In this document: piece by piece, positions 9,153 to 19,551 of the stretch | Layout: each line of letters opens with the position of its first letter | How positions within the stretch are numbered: the stretch's first letter is position 1 | From: Roseibium limicola | GTDB taxonomy: Bacteria; Pseudomonadota; Alphaproteobacteria; Rhizobiales; Stappiaceae | Length of the DNA: 64,000 nucleotides | NCBI RefSeq assembly: GCF_017313085.1 | Contig: NZ_JAFLNF010000009.1 | Location: forward strand, 62,001 to 126,000 | Direction of reading: 5' to 3' | The notes under the pieces: model-generated | Seen by the model: the letters and a program-made list of their open reading frames with translations, nothing else | The model's database searches: none | Told to the model about the DNA's origin: nothing | Translations under genes and position numbers: made by a program

Positions 9153-10595
9153 ATGGATTACCGCGCAGTCGCGCTTCCGATCGGTAGATTGCTGATCCTT
9201 ATATCGGCCTTCATGATCCTTCCGGCGTCCGCCGATCTGCTGGCGAACAATCCCGACTGGAAAGCCTTTCTGATATCCGCCGTCATCATCGGCTGTTTCG
9301 GCTCGCTTGCCACCGCTGCCTGGAACGGCTCCGGACTGGCCCTGCGGCGGCGGGAAACCTTCCTGTTCGTCAATATGGCATGGATTGCCTTTTGCACCGC
9401 CGGTGCCATCCCGCTTTATACAAGCGGGCTGAACCTGTCATTCACCGACGCCTTCTTTGAAAGCGTGTCCGGCCTGACCACCACCGGTTCAACCATTCTG
9501 ACCCACCTCGACACCATGCCTCCCGGCATCCTGCTGTGGCGCTCACTGCTGCAATGGATCGGCGGCATCGGCATTGTCGTCGTCGGCATCTGGCTGCTTC
9601 CGGGCCTGCGCGTCGGCGGAAGCCAGCTGTTTGCCATTGAATCCTCCGAGAACACGGCCAAGCCCTATGGTCGCATCGAGCCTTTCATGCGGCGGCTGCT
9701 GACCCTCTATGCCACGCTGACGGTCACTTGCATTCTGCTCTACATCGCCTGCGGTATGAACCTGTTCCAGGCCATCAATCACGCGATGACGACGGTCTCC
9801 ACCGGCGGCTATTCCACCTCCGACAGTTCGTTTGGCCAGTTTTCCGGAAATGCCGTCTATTGGGTGTCGATCGTTTTCATGCTCGGCTCTTCCGTCCCGT
9901 TCCTGTTCCTGATTCGCATGATCGAGGGCAGGGAGGGCAATGACACTTACCAGGTGTTCTGGCTGCTCGGCATCGTTGCCGCCGCCAGCCTCGTCATCTT
10001 TCTGTCCCAGCGCTGGGTCCAGCATGACAATCCGATGCATCTGTTGACGATGGCGGTCTTTCACGTTGTCTCGGTCATCACCACGACCGGCTATGCGGCA
10101 ACCGATTATCTGCTCTGGGGGCCGTTCGTCATCTGCATCTTCTTTCTGCTGACATTCATCGGCGGATGCAGTGGGTCAACCTCTGGCGGCTTCAAGATCT
10201 TCCGCATCGTTCTGCTGCTGGGCTTTATTCTGGCACTGCTGCGCCGCATGGTTTTTCCGCACCGTGTTCTGACGCCACGCTATGCCAACAAACCCATCTC
10301 TCCCTCGGTAGTGGAGGGGGTTCTGGTCTTCGGCATTCTTTATGCCGGTACCTTCGCCGTGTTCGCTGTGATCTATGGCTTTTTCGGCCTGAACCTGGAA
10401 ACGGCGCTGAGCGCATCGATTACCGCACTTGCCAACGTCGGACCGGGCGTCGGCGACATCATCGGCCCGTCAGGAACTTTCAAGCCCTTGCCCGATCCGG
10501 TCAAATGGCTGCTCTCCATGCAAATGATCCTCGGCCGCCTTGAAATCATCGCCGGCCTGATCCTCTTCAGCCCGGATTTCTGGCTCGACGAGTAG
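9153..10595 (+). CDS. trkH: Potassium uptake protein TrkH
   Basis: 480 aa, about ten hydrophobic segments. It is the K+-conducting subunit of a Trk system. The four filter loops are visible: SGLTTTGSTIL (about residue 108), TTVSTGGYSTSD (about 212), SVITTTGYAATD (about 312), and ALANVGPGVGD (about 427). The GGCSGSTSGG motif (about 338) is also typical. It works with the NAD-binding TrkA, which is not in the window. It faces away from ffh and is followed by the 290-bp repeat array. Confidence 0.95.
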   Translation: MDYRAVALPIGRLLILISAFMILPASADLLANNPDWKAFLISAVIIGCFGSLATAAWNGSGLALRRRETFLFVNMAWIAFCTAGAIPLYTSGLNLSFTDAFFESVSGLTTTGSTILTHLDTMPPGILLWRSLLQWIGGIGIVVVGIWLLPGLRVGGSQLFAIESSENTAKPYGRIEPFMRRLLTLYATLTVTCILLYIACGMNLFQAINHAMTTVSTGGYSTSDSSFGQFSGNAVYWVSIVFMLGSSVPFLFLIRMIEGREGNDTYQVFWLLGIVAAASLVIFLSQRWVQHDNPMHLLTMAVFHVVSVITTTGYAATDYLLWGPFVICIFFLLTFIGGCSGSTSGGFKIFRIVLLLGFILALLRRMVFPHRVLTPRYANKPISPSVVEGVLVFGILYAGTFAVFAVIYGFFGLNLETALSASITALANVGPGVGDIIGPSGTFKPLPDPVKWLLSMQMILGRLEIIAGLILFSPDFWLDE

Positions 10596-10610
10596 GCCGC
10601 CCACCGCCAC

Positions 10611-11573
10611 CGTCTTCCCATGGCTTGACACCTCGGCACACGCCGGTTTTCCCGAGAAGCATAAAAACGGTGTGGATTGCAGGATCAAGTCCTGCAATGA
10701 CGCTGAGAGTGTGGGCAAAGGCCTCTCATCCGTCATGGTAGGGCCTGTCCCTGCCATCCAGTCGGCTGAAGTTTGAGCACGAGAAGTCTGGATCCCCGGC
10801 ACAAGGCCGAGGATGACCGGGGAGGAGAGACCAGCCCCAAAAGAGAGAGCCTGGAACCCAGCACCCAATCCGCCCCACCTCCGTCATCCCATGGCTTGAC
10901 CATGGGATCCATGCCGATACGCTGCGACAGACTAGGGCTTCCCCGAGCAGAGAAACAACGGCGTGGATTGCAGGATCAAGTCCTGCAATGACGCTGAGAG
11001 TGTGGGCAAAGGCCTCTCATCCGTCATGGTCGGGCCTGTCCCTGCCATCCAGTCGGCTGAAGTTTGAGCACGAGAAGTCTGGATCCTCGGCACAAGGCCG
11101 AGGATGACCGCGGGAGAGAGGGAGCCCCAAAAGAGAGCGCCTGGAACCCAGCACCCAATCCGCCCCACCTCCGTCATCCCATGGCTTGACCATGGGATCC
11201 ATGCCGTGACGCTGCGACAGACTACGGCTTCCCCGAGCAGAGAAACAACGGCGTGGATTGCAGGATCAGGTCCTGCAATAACGTAGTGAGTGGGGCAGAG
11301 GCCTCTCATCCGTCATGGTCGGGCCTGTCCCGACCATCCAGTCGGCTGAAGTTTGAGCACGGGAAGTCTGGATCCCCGGCACAAGGCCGAGGATGACCCG
11401 GGGAGGAGAGACCAGCCCCAAAAGAGAGCGCCTGGAACCCAGCACCCAATCCGCCCCACCTCCGTCATCCCATGGCTTGACCATGGGATCCATGCCGTGA
11501 CACCTCGACAGACGACGGCTTCCCCGAGAAGCAGGCAACGGCATGGAGTGCAGGATCAGGTCCTGCAATCACG
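10611..11573. repeat. Tandem array of a ~290-bp palindromic intergenic repeat (modules A and B)
   Basis: Three units begin at 10611, 10882 and 11172 (271, 290 and 291 bp) and a fourth partial unit runs 11463-11573. Each unit has module A (for example 10882-10993), which starts CGTCATCCCATGG, has an internal CCATGG...CCATGG palindrome and ends TGCAATGACG, and module B (11022-11108), which starts CGTCATGGTCGGG and ends GGATGAC. Both modules have inverted CGTCAT/ATGACG-type ends. The first unit lacks about 20 bp of module A. The order is A B A B A B A. It lies between the convergent trkH and yggS. Frames running through it encode no recognisable protein. Confidence 0.92.
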
Positions 11574-11638
11574 CAGGTGGGTTAGGCGGCGGAAAAATAG
11601 AAACTCCCCTGCCCTATCAGCCGAAAACCAGCAAAAAG

Positions 11639-12316
11639 TCAGGCGGGATAGTCGCGTGTGCCGAAGATGGCGGAGCCGACGCGAACGTGGGTGGCTCCGA
11701 GACCAACAGCAGTGTCATAGTCCGACGACATTCCCATCGACAGCTTGCTCAAACCGTGCCGATCCGCCAGCTTTTCCAGCAATGCGAAATGCGGCCCCGG
11801 CGCTTCGTCCACCGGCGGAATACACATCAGACCGACCACATTCAGACCGATCTCATCCCGGCAGTATTTGAGGAAGCTTTCAAGCTCACGTGGGCCGATG
11901 CCGGCCTTTTGCGGCTCCTCGCCCGTGTTGACCTGAATGAAGCATGGCAGCGGCCGACCCTGCTTGTCCATTTCCGCCTTCAACGCCTTGGCGATCTTCT
12001 CCCGGTCGATGGTGTGGATCACATCGAAGGTCGCGACAGCTTCCTTGGCCTTGTTGGATTGCAGCGGACCAATCAGATGCAGCTCGATACCGTCAAACTC
12101 GCTGCGCAGATCCGGCCATTTGCTCATGGCTTCCTGCACCCGGTTTTCACCAAACACCCGCTGGCCCGCTTCCAGAACCGGCCGAATATCATCCACCTCG
12201 AAGGTTTTGGATACCGCGATCAGGGTCACGCACCCCGCATCGCGCTGCGCGTCCTGCTCTGCCGCAGCTATGTCGGAGCGAACAGAGGTGAGCCGTGTAA
12301 CCGCCGTTTCCGCCAT
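11639..12316 (-). CDS. yggS: YggS family PLP-binding homeostasis protein
   Basis: 225 aa, a single PLP-binding TIM barrel. The Schiff-base Lys is in TLIAVSKTF near residue 36. Other family motifs are FGENRVQEA, LHLIGPLQSNK and GLMCIPP, and SMGMSSDYDTAVGLGATHVRVGS near the C-terminus. It keeps free pyridoxal phosphate in balance and is not an enzyme in a known pathway. The ATG at 12314-12316 has AAGGA about 10 nt upstream; the in-frame GTG six codons earlier has no ribosome site. It is divergent from leuS. Confidence 0.94.
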   Translation of the reverse strand: MAETAVTRLTSVRSDIAAAEQDAQRDAGCVTLIAVSKTFEVDDIRPVLEAGQRVFGENRVQEAMSKWPDLRSEFDGIELHLIGPLQSNKAKEAVATFDVIHTIDREKIAKALKAEMDKQGRPLPCFIQVNTGEEPQKAGIGPRELESFLKYCRDEIGLNVVGLMCIPPVDEAPGPHFALLEKLADRHGLSKLSMGMSSDYDTAVGLGATHVRVGSAIFGTRDYPA

Positions 12317-12535
12317 GAGTATGTGTTCCTTCACCTGAGAATGTGCTGAGCCTGATTGTTGGTCCCTGAGTGGGCCAGCCGGAGAAAAAACGCAAGTGTC
12401 CTGCCCAACACAGGTAAAATGCCCTCATTTTGCTGCCATCTCTGTTGACCCGGGCCCCACTTTTGGTGACAGTCCGCCCACACCCTCAGACCTTCAGCGT
12501 TTGTTTGAAAAACGCATTTCAAGACGGCATAACGA

Positions 12536-15145
12536 ATGGCAACGGAACGGTATAACGCGCGGGAAGTCGAAGCGCGCTGGCAGAAGACCTGGACCGACAA
12601 GGACGTGTTCCTCACGTCCAATGAAGACCCTCGCGACAAATACTACGTCCTGGAGATGTTCCCCTATCCGAGCGGGCGCATCCACATGGGTCACGTGCGC
12701 AACTACACGATGGGCGACGTCGTCGCCCGCTACAAGCGCGCCGCCGGTTTCAATGTGCTTCACCCGATGGGCTGGGACGCCTTCGGCATGCCGGCTGAAA
12801 ATGCCGCCATGCAGAACAATGTTCATCCCAAGGACTGGACCTACGAGAACATCGCCAGCATGCGCGAACAGCTGAAGATCATGGGCCTTTCCCTTGATTG
12901 GAGCCGCGAGTTCGCCACCTGCGATGTGGAATATTACGCTCAGCAGCAGGCCCTGTTTCTGAAGTTCCTCGAAGCGGGTCTGGTCTACCGCAAGAACGCC
13001 AAGGTCAACTGGGATCCGGTCGATATGACCGTGCTCGCCAACGAACAGGTGATCGACGGGCGCGGCTGGCGCTCTGGCGCCCTGGTCGAGCAGCGCGAGC
13101 TGACCCAGTGGTTCTTCAAGATCTCCGATTACTCCGAAGAGCTACTGGAGGCCATCGACGGTCTGGACCGCTGGCCCGACAAGGTTCGCCTGATGCAGAA
13201 GAACTGGATCGGCAAGTCGGAAGGTCTGCGCGTCCACTTCGAGTTCACCACCCCTGCCCCGACCGGCGATGCAACGCTGGAGATCTTTACCACCCGCCCG
13301 GATACCCTGTTCGGGGCGTCCTTCATGGGACTGTCCGCCGATCACCCGATCGCGCTGAAGGTGGCGGAGACCAACCCTGAGCTGATGACCTTCATCGAGG
13401 AATGCCGCCGCATCGGCACCTCGGCCGAAGCCATTGAAACTGCCGAAAAGCGCGGCTTCGACACAGGTCTGAAGGTCAAGCATCCGCTGGATGACAGCAT
13501 CGAGCTGCCGGTTTATGTCGCCAACTTCATTCTGATGGACTACGGCACCGGCGCCATCTTTGGCTGCCCGGCCCATGACCAGCGCGATCTCGACTTCGCC
13601 CGCAAATACGAGCTGCCGGTCACGGCTGTCGTGCTGCCAAAGGATGCCGACCCGGTAAGCTTCACTGTTGCCGATGAGGCCTTCACCGACGACGGCACCA
13701 TCTTCAATTCCGGCTTCCTTGACGGTCTGAGTATTTCCGACGCCAAGAATGAAGTGGCGAAAAAGCTGGAAGACGCCCGGATCAATGGCAAGCCGCAGGG
13801 CGAGCGCCAGATCAACTACCGTCTGCGCGACTGGGGCATTTCCCGTCAGCGCTACTGGGGTTGTCCGATCCCGGTCATCCATTGCGATGACTGTGGCGTG
13901 GTTCCCGAAAAGCCGGAGAACCTGCCGGTCAAGCTGCCGGACGACATCAACTTCGACAAGCCAGGCAACCCGCTTGATCGCCATCCGACCTGGCGCAATG
14001 CCACCTGCCCCAAGTGCGGCAAGGATGCGCTGCGCGAAACCGATACGATGGACACCTTCGTCGACAGCTCGTGGTATTTTGCCCGCTTCACCTCACCGCG
14101 CTGTGAAAATCCGACCGAGCCGCAGGCTGCCAACGACTGGCTGCCGGTGGATCAGTATATTGGCGGTATCGAGCACGCGATCCTGCATCTGCTGTATTCA
14201 CGGTTCTTCACCCGCGCGATGCAGAAAGTCGGCGCACTCGATGTGAAAGAGCCGTTCAAGGGCCTGTTCACCCAGGGCATGGTGACCCACGAGACCTACA
14301 AGTCCGAAGACGGCAAGTGGCTGAGCCCGGCGGAAATCGTCATTTCCGAGACCGACAGCGGCCGCACCGCAGTTCACGCCGAAACCGGCGCACCGGTTTC
14401 CATCGGCTCCATCGAGAAGATGTCCAAGTCGAAGAAAAACACGGTCGACCCGACAGACATCATCGAAACCTATGGCGCCGACACGGCCCGCTGGTTCGTG
14501 CTGTCCGACAGCCCGCCCGAGCGGGACGTGATCTGGACCGAAGAAGGCGTTCAGGGTGCCTGGCGGTTCGTCCAGCGCGTCTGGCGTCTGGTGCAGGAAA
14601 TCGCCGACCAGACTGAAGCCAAGCCAGCGCCTGCCGAGATCTCCGATGCGGCAACGGAGCTGCGTCGCGCCACCCACAAGACCATGGCAGCCGTCACCAA
14701 GGATCTCGAAACCCTCGGCTTCAACCGCGCTGTTGCCCGGCTTTATGAGTACGTCAACCAGATCGGCAAGGCGGTTCATGATGGCCTGAGCGACGACGAC
14801 ATGGTGTTTGCCGTGCGCGAGGCAGCCGATTATCTGGTTCAGATGATCGCCCCGATGATGCCGCATCTGGCCGAGGAATCCTGGGTTCGACTGGGTCACA
14901 CCGATCTGATTTCCGAAGCCAACTGGCCTTCTGTCGAGGAAAGCCTGCTGGTGGATGACAGCGTCATTCTGCCGATCCAGATCAACGGCAAGCGCCGGGG
15001 TGAAATCAAAGTCGCACGAGACGCTTCCAAAGAGGACGTCGAAGCAGCTACGCTGGCCCAGGATTTCGTTCAGCGCGCGCTGGAAGGCAAGCCGCCGCGC
15101 AAGGTCATCGTCGTGCCGCAGAGGATTGTGAATGTCGTTGCCTGA
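12536..15145 (+). CDS. leuS: Leucyl-tRNA synthetase
   Basis: 869 aa, a class I synthetase of bacterial LeuRS size. The HIGH motif is HMGH at residues 50-53 and the KMSKS motif is at about 628-632. Between them is the CP1 editing domain, with [10 protein letters not shown] and a tract around [16 protein letters not shown]. The C-terminal anticodon-binding domain ends in a small domain with [15 protein letters not shown]. lptE starts 14 bp before its stop, so the two are probably co-transcribed. Confidence 0.98.
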   Translation: MATERYNAREVEARWQKTWTDKDVFLTSNEDPRDKYYVLEMFPYPSGRIHMGHVRNYTMGDVVARYKRAAGFNVLHPMGWDAFGMPAENAAMQNNVHPKDWTYENIASMREQLKIMGLSLDWSREFATCDVEYYAQQQALFLKFLEAGLVYRKNAKVNWDPVDMTVLANEQVIDGRGWRSGALVEQRELTQWFFKISDYSEELLEAIDGLDRWPDKVRLMQKNWIGKSEGLRVHFEFTTPAPTGDATLEIFTTRPDTLFGASFMGLSADHPIALKVAETNPELMTFIEECRRIGTSAEAIETAEKRGFDTGLKVKHPLDDSIELPVYVANFILMDYGTGAIFGCPAHDQRDLDFARKYELPVTAVVLPKDADPVSFTVADEAFTDDGTIFNSGFLDGLSISDAKNEVAKKLEDARINGKPQGERQINYRLRDWGISRQRYWGCPIPVIHCDDCGVVPEKPENLPVKLPDDINFDKPGNPLDRHPTWRNATCPKCGKDALRETDTMDTFVDSSWYFARFTSPRCENPTEPQAANDWLPVDQYIGGIEHAILHLLYSRFFTRAMQKVGALDVKEPFKGLFTQGMVTHETYKSEDGKWLSPAEIVISETDSGRTAVHAETGAPVSIGSIEKMSKSKKNTVDPTDIIETYGADTARWFVLSDSPPERDVIWTEEGVQGAWRFVQRVWRLVQEIADQTEAKPAPAEISDAATELRRATHKTMAAVTKDLETLGFNRAVARLYEYVNQIGKAVHDGLSDDDMVFAVREAADYLVQMIAPMMPHLAEESWVRLGHTDLISEANWPSVEESLLVDDSVILPIQINGKRRGEIKVARDASKEDVEAATLAQDFVQRALEGKPPRKVIVVPQRIVNVVA

Positions 15146-15734
15146 GGCTGCCCGGAGCGTCCGGACCAAAATTCGTAGCACGTCCCTGAGCGCGGCCCTG
15201 CGCCCTGCTCTCGGTCTTGCCACCTGTCTCCTTCTCGGAGCAGGCCTGGCGGCGTGTCAGGTTCGCCCACTCTATGGCACCGTGTCGCAGACCAGCGCCG
15301 CCACAGGGCTGGTCCAGGATCAGCTGGCAGCCATCGAGATCGACACCATCTCCGCTTCCTATGACGTCGACAAGGACGCACAGCGCGAGCTCTACAACGA
15401 GCTGAGCTTCCTGTTCGAGCGCGGCGCCGGCTCCCCGGAAAAACTTTACCGGCTAAAGATCCTTATGGATCTGAATGTTGCAGAGGTTGGCGTGGAGCAG
15501 CTGGCGGATGTGCCGGCAGCCTATACGCTGACGGTCAACACCACTTTCGTGCTGGAGAACAAACAGTCGGAAACGACGATGATGACGGGCAAATCCTTTG
15601 CCACCGCATCTTATGACTTCTCCAATCAGCGCTTCGCCAATATTCGCGCCAAGCGCGACGCCCGCCAGCGCGCCGCCCGTGTTATCGCCAATGACATTCA
15701 GGCGCGAATTGCCGGCTACTTCGCCACCAACTGA
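15132..15734 (+). CDS. lptE: LPS-assembly lipoprotein LptE
   Basis: 200 aa. A long basic N-region leads into [14 protein letters not shown], a signal peptide with a lipobox ending at Cys42. The mature part matches the alphaproteobacterial LptE pattern (CQVRPLYG after the lipobox, and a C-terminal [19 protein letters not shown]). It partners LptD in the outer membrane to insert lipopolysaccharide. It overlaps leuS by 14 bp and precedes holA, which is the usual leuS-lptE-holA order. GAGGA lies about 7 nt before the start. Confidence 0.88.
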   Translation: MSLPEAARSVRTKIRSTSLSAALRPALGLATCLLLGAGLAACQVRPLYGTVSQTSAATGLVQDQLAAIEIDTISASYDVDKDAQRELYNELSFLFERGAGSPEKLYRLKILMDLNVAEVGVEQLADVPAAYTLTVNTTFVLENKQSETTMMTGKSFATASYDFSNQRFANIRAKRDARQRAARVIANDIQARIAGYFATN

Positions 15735-15791
15735 CCGACCCCATAGCGCCCCGGATACGTCCGGAGCGCTGCCTTCCAAGGGACACCGACA

Positions 15792-16835
15792 ATGACCGCC
15801 CTGAAGGCCGGCGAAATCGATCGCTTCCTCAATCAACCGCCGAAAGGCGGCGTCTGCGTTCTGATCTACGGCCCCGACACCGGGCTGGTGAATGAGCGTG
15901 CCAGCCTTCTGGTGGCCAAGGCTTCCGAGGGGGATGACGATCCGTTCAACCAGATCAAGATCGACGCCAGCGACATCGTTTCTGATCCGACTCGATTGAT
16001 GGATGAAGCACTGACCATTCCGCTTTTCGGCGGTCAGCGCATTATTTGGGTCAAGGACGCCGGCGGCAAGAACCTCGCACCCGCCGTCACGCCCCTGCTC
16101 AAGCTGAATGATCTCACCGCCCTGATCGTCATCGAGGCCGGTGACCTGAAGAAGGGCGTCGGCCTACGCAAGTTGTTTGAAGCCGACCGTCAGGCCGTCG
16201 CCATCCCGTGTTATGCGGACACGGAACGCGATGTCGACCAACTGATAGATCAGGAAACCCGCGCCTCAAACCTGACCATCAGCCGCGAGGCGCGTGCGTC
16301 CCTGCATTCACTTCTCGGCGCCGACCGGATGGCCAGCCGCGGCGAGCTGAAAAAGCTCTGTCTCTATGCCCTGCAGAAAGAGCGGATCGAGACCGAGGAT
16401 GTCGAAGCCATCATCGGCGACGCGTCTGCTTTCGAAACCTCAGAACTGATCGATGCGACCGCGCTCGGCAATCTGCCCGAGCTCGACCACGGCCTGGAGC
16501 GTCTCGATGCTGCCGGCAGCAATGCCTCCGTGATTGCCGGACAGGCCCTCACCCACTTCCACATGCTTCACCGCATGCGCGGCCTGACCGACAAGGGAAC
16601 GTCAGCCAAGGATGTGGTGGACGGCGCCCGCCCACCGATCTTCTTCAAGCGCCGTGCCGCAATCGTGCGACAGCTTTCCCTCTGGCCGCGAGAGGACCTG
16701 GAAAAGGCCGCAGAACGGCTTGCGGAGGCGCAGAAGGTGTCTCGACTGAACGACGGGCTGGGAACTGCAGTGCTCTCCGAAACGCTGCTCACACTGGCCC
16801 GTGTGGCCCGCCTGCGCGCACAGCGTCGCCGTTAG
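15792..16835 (+). CDS. holA: DNA polymerase III delta subunit
   Basis: 347 aa. It is the clamp-loader subunit that opens the beta clamp. The N-terminal AAA+-like domain has VLIYGPDTGLVNERAS, and the DEALTIPLFGGQRIIWVKDAG segment is typical. The rest is helical. It follows lptE by 57 bp with an AAGGGA ribosome site. Sequence similarity in this family is low, and the order leuS-lptE-holA supports the call. Confidence 0.93.
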   Translation: MTALKAGEIDRFLNQPPKGGVCVLIYGPDTGLVNERASLLVAKASEGDDDPFNQIKIDASDIVSDPTRLMDEALTIPLFGGQRIIWVKDAGGKNLAPAVTPLLKLNDLTALIVIEAGDLKKGVGLRKLFEADRQAVAIPCYADTERDVDQLIDQETRASNLTISREARASLHSLLGADRMASRGELKKLCLYALQKERIETEDVEAIIGDASAFETSELIDATALGNLPELDHGLERLDAAGSNASVIAGQALTHFHMLHRMRGLTDKGTSAKDVVDGARPPIFFKRRAAIVRQLSLWPREDLEKAAERLAEAQKVSRLNDGLGTAVLSETLLTLARVARLRAQRRR

Positions 16836-16941
16836 GCAAACTCAACTGTTGGTCATGTGAAACGGACTGGTCTGCTGGACGAAAGTGCCAAACTTGTTCC
16901 CAATCCGTAACAAGCCATAACTCATTGTTATAAATAACGTA

Positions 16942-16972
16942 ATAAAAAATCCGAGCGCATTGCGGCGCCCGG
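16942..16972 (-). terminator. Intrinsic terminator after parB
   Basis: On the minus strand CCGGGCGC/GCGCTCGG (8 bp, one wobble) is followed by ATTTTTTATT. It lies about 75 nt past the parB stop in the gap between convergent holA and parB. Confidence 0.75.
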
Positions 16973-17043
16973 CTTTCACAGAAATTCATTCCGTTATGGA
17001 ATCAATCAAGATTTTCTCAAGGGTAATGACCCCCGCTGGGTCC

Positions 17044-17943
17044 TCAGCCAACCTGCACCCCGAGCTTGCGGCACAATTCGTCCAGCTGCTCCAGGGAGGT
17101 GTATTTGATCTTCAGGTCGCCGCTTTCCTTACCCGGCTTATGACCGACGCTAACCTTCAGCCCAAGCGTATCCCCGAGGCGCTTTTCCAGAGCCTTTGTA
17201 TCGGCATCCTTCTCCGGCTTGGTCTTGCCGGCAGCGTTCTTCGGCGACAGTGCATCGGGATCCTGTGCCAGCTTTTCTGCCTCGCGAACCGTCAGCCCAC
17301 GCTCGACAATGATTTCGGCCAGAGCCGCAGGATCTTCTGCCGTGATCAGTGCCCGAGCGTGGCCAGCCGTCAGCAGACCTTCCGCCAGATAATCTTTCAC
17401 CGAGTTCGGCAGCTTGAGCAGCCGCAGCGTGTTGGCCACATGACTGCGGCTCTTGCCGATCACCTTCGCCAGCTCACCCTGGCTGTATTTGAACTCTTCC
17501 GTCAGCTGATCGTAGCCCATGGCTTCTTCGATCGGGTTGAGGTCCGCCCGCTGAACGTTCTCGATAATGGCAAGCTCAAGCGCTTCCTGATCGGTCACAT
17601 CCCGAATGACGATAGGCGCTTCATGCAGGCCAGCCCGCTGCGCCGCCCGCCAGCGACGCTCACCGGCGATGATTTCGAACCGGTCTTTCTGACCGGCAAC
17701 GGTGCGCACCAGAATAGGCTGGATGATGCCCTTGGCTTTCAGGGACTCGCTGAGATCACCAAGATCCTTTTCCGTAAAGGTCTTGCGCGGATTTCGCGGG
17801 TTCGGCGTCAGATGCTCGATCGGCACCCTGCGAACGTCCCGTTGAATTTTTTCGGCCGCAGCAGGCTCCTGCATGGCCGAATCGCCAATCAGCGCGGCAA
17901 GACCACGCCCGAGTCGTTTGTTTTTGCTGCTATCATCCGCCAT
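17044..17943 (-). CDS. parB: Chromosome partitioning protein ParB
   Basis: 299 aa. It is a CTP-dependent clamp that loads at parS and spreads over the origin region. The N-terminal RLGRGLAALIGD peptide contacts ParA. The ParB/Srx CTPase domain (about residues 40-130) has TPNPRNPRKTF and the diagnostic GERRWRAAQRAG. The helix-turn-helix is near GKSRSHVANTLRLLKLP. The C-terminal dimer domain follows a variable linker (about 225-245). It is 110 bp downstream of parA, on the same strand, and close to five candidate parS sites at 19.5-25.9 kb. Confidence 0.97.
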   Translation of the reverse strand: MADDSSKNKRLGRGLAALIGDSAMQEPAAAEKIQRDVRRVPIEHLTPNPRNPRKTFTEKDLGDLSESLKAKGIIQPILVRTVAGQKDRFEIIAGERRWRAAQRAGLHEAPIVIRDVTDQEALELAIIENVQRADLNPIEEAMGYDQLTEEFKYSQGELAKVIGKSRSHVANTLRLLKLPNSVKDYLAEGLLTAGHARALITAEDPAALAEIIVERGLTVREAEKLAQDPDALSPKNAAGKTKPEKDADTKALEKRLGDTLGLKVSVGHKPGKESGDLKIKYTSLEQLDELCRKLGVQVG

Positions 17944-18053
17944 GGCGAACCTTTTTTGTTCTTGTGATCGAGCTGGGCGCGCACATGAGGGGCGCCGCAG
18001 AAACAGGAATGAGAACCCTGTGGGTCAGACCGGGTCCGAATCGTCTTGCAAGT

Positions 18054-18878
18054 TTACGCTGCCACCTTGCGCAAATCCCGCTCCCGCTGAATGATTTCAG
18101 AGGCAAGACGCAGATAGGCCTGGCTGCCGGCGCACTTGAGATCGTAAAGCAGTGCCGGTTTGCCGTAGGACGGTGCTTCGGAAATACGCACGTTGCGCGG
18201 AATAACCGTCTCATAGACCGCATCCCCCATGGTTTCGCGCACATCCGCAACGACCTGAGCCGAAAGGTTGTTCCGGCTGTCATACATGGTCAAGACGATG
18301 CCGTGGATGGTCAGTTCCGGGTTCAATGCATTGCGCACCTGCTCCACAGTGCTGAGAAGCTGGCTGAGACCTTCCAGGGCGAAAAACTCGCACTGCAGCG
18401 GCACAAGGATCGAGTGAGATGCGGAAAGAGCATTAATTGTCAGAAGGTTAAGCGATGGCGGACAGTCCACAAGAACATAGGTAAAGCCCAGCTCCCGATA
18501 CAGCGACGACTGGGTCAATCCCTCGACAGCACTGCGCAGACGAAAAGCCCTATCAGCACTGGAGGCAATCTCCAGTTCAAGTCCAAGCAAGTCCATGGTC
18601 GACGGGGCAACCCAGAGACGCGGAACCGCCGTCTCCATAATCGCTTCATCCAGGCCGCAATCTCCAGACAAGACTTCGTAGGTCGACAGGCCGCGGTCAC
18701 GCCGCTCGATACCAAGGCCGGTAGAGGCGTTGCCCTGCGGATCCAGGTCGATAACGAGAACCTTCTCGCCGATAGCAGCAAGAGCCGTTCCCAGGTTGAT
18801 GGCGGTCGTGGTCTTGCCCACCCCGCCCTTCTGATTTGCAAGCGCCAGCACGCGGGGATTATCTGGAAGCATGCTCAT
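18054..18878 (-). CDS. parA: Chromosome partitioning ATPase ParA
   Basis: 274 aa. It is a ParA/Soj P-loop ATPase that binds DNA and is displaced by ParB to move the origins apart. The deviant Walker A is KGGVGKT at residues 17-23. VIDLDPQGNASTGLG (Walker A') and VLVDCPPSLNLLTINAL (Walker B) follow. There is no long N-terminal helix-turn-helix, so it is the short chromosomal type. It lies between rsmG and parB. Confidence 0.97.
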   Translation of the reverse strand: MSMLPDNPRVLALANQKGGVGKTTTAINLGTALAAIGEKVLVIDLDPQGNASTGLGIERRDRGLSTYEVLSGDCGLDEAIMETAVPRLWVAPSTMDLLGLELEIASSADRAFRLRSAVEGLTQSSLYRELGFTYVLVDCPPSLNLLTINALSASHSILVPLQCEFFALEGLSQLLSTVEQVRNALNPELTIHGIVLTMYDSRNNLSAQVVADVRETMGDAVYETVIPRNVRISEAPSYGKPALLYDLKCAGSQAYLRLASEIIQRERDLRKVAA

Positions 18879-18894
18879 GGAACCGCACCCCTAC

Positions 18895-19551
18895 TTAAAT
18901 CTGCCGGGAAGAAATATTTGAAAGAAGAAGCAACCGGCTCGTTGAATCTATTAGGCTGTTTCTTTCTACCAGATCGAACGTCCAACGTTGAGACGCTTCG
19001 TTAACTTCTCGTTGAAAATCTTGGCCTTTGTGGAAAACGCAAGTGGCGCCTGTGCGCCAGAACGGTTCGCTCAGGTTCAAGAGCAGATCCAGGTTGGCCA
19101 GCGCCCGTGCTGAAACAGCCTCGACTGGACCATGTTCCCATGATTTCGCAACCGACTCGATACGCCCGGGATGCACGGTTCCCTTGGCTCCAGTCTCCCG
19201 CAAAGCCGTTCGCAGGAAGGCCACCTTGCGCTGATTGCTTTCAATGAAGTGGACATGCGAATCTGGATCATCGGCTTGAAGGATAGCCGTAACGATCCCC
19301 GGAAACCCTGCGCCGCTTCCTATATCGACCCAGGTCTTCGCGTCAGGCACCGCCCACTTGGTGCCGAGGCTGTCGATCACGTGCCGTTCCCAGATATCCG
19401 GGATCGTCGAAGGAGCGATGAGATTTTGCGCCGGCTGCCACTTCAGAACCAGGTCAACGTATATTTGCAAACGCTCAATTGTTTCACGTGAAACGTCCCC
19501 ATAGTTATGCACATCGTGCGAACTACCTGTGACTTGCTGTGCAAAACTCAT
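18895..19551 (-). CDS. rsmG: 16S rRNA (guanine527-N7)-methyltransferase
   Basis: 218 aa. It uses SAM to methylate G527 of 16S rRNA. The motifs RHVIDSLGT, WVDIGSGAGFPGIV (SAM loop) and VSARALANLDLLL are present. Its ATG shares one base with the mnmG stop (TGATG at 19549-19553). A parS site is embedded near its 5' end at 19480-19495, where it encodes the VSRETIE stretch. Loss of this gene is known to give low-level streptomycin resistance in other bacteria. Confidence 0.96.
   Translation of the reverse strand: MSFAQQVTGSSHDVHNYGDVSRETIERLQIYVDLVLKWQPAQNLIAPSTIPDIWERHVIDSLGTKWAVPDAKTWVDIGSGAGFPGIVTAILQADDPDSHVHFIESNQRKVAFLRTALRETGAKGTVHPGRIESVAKSWEHGPVEAVSARALANLDLLLNLSEPFWRTGATCVFHKGQDFQREVNEASQRWTFDLVERNSLIDSTSRLLLLSNISSRQI
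19480..19495. promoter_or_regulatory. parS site 1 (inside rsmG)
   Basis: TGTTTCACGTGAAACG matches the ParB palindrome TGTTTCACGTGAAACA at 15 of 16 positions. It is in rsmG coding sequence. Confidence 0.92.

Noticed and set aside
10773-11568. Several small open frames in the trkH-yggS gap
   Set aside because: They are read through the palindromic repeat modules and repeat each other. They reflect repeat DNA and not genes.
10611-11573. Possible CRISPR array from regular repeats
   Set aside because: The unit is about 290 bp and the parts between modules are also repeated, so there are no unique spacers. No cas genes are near.
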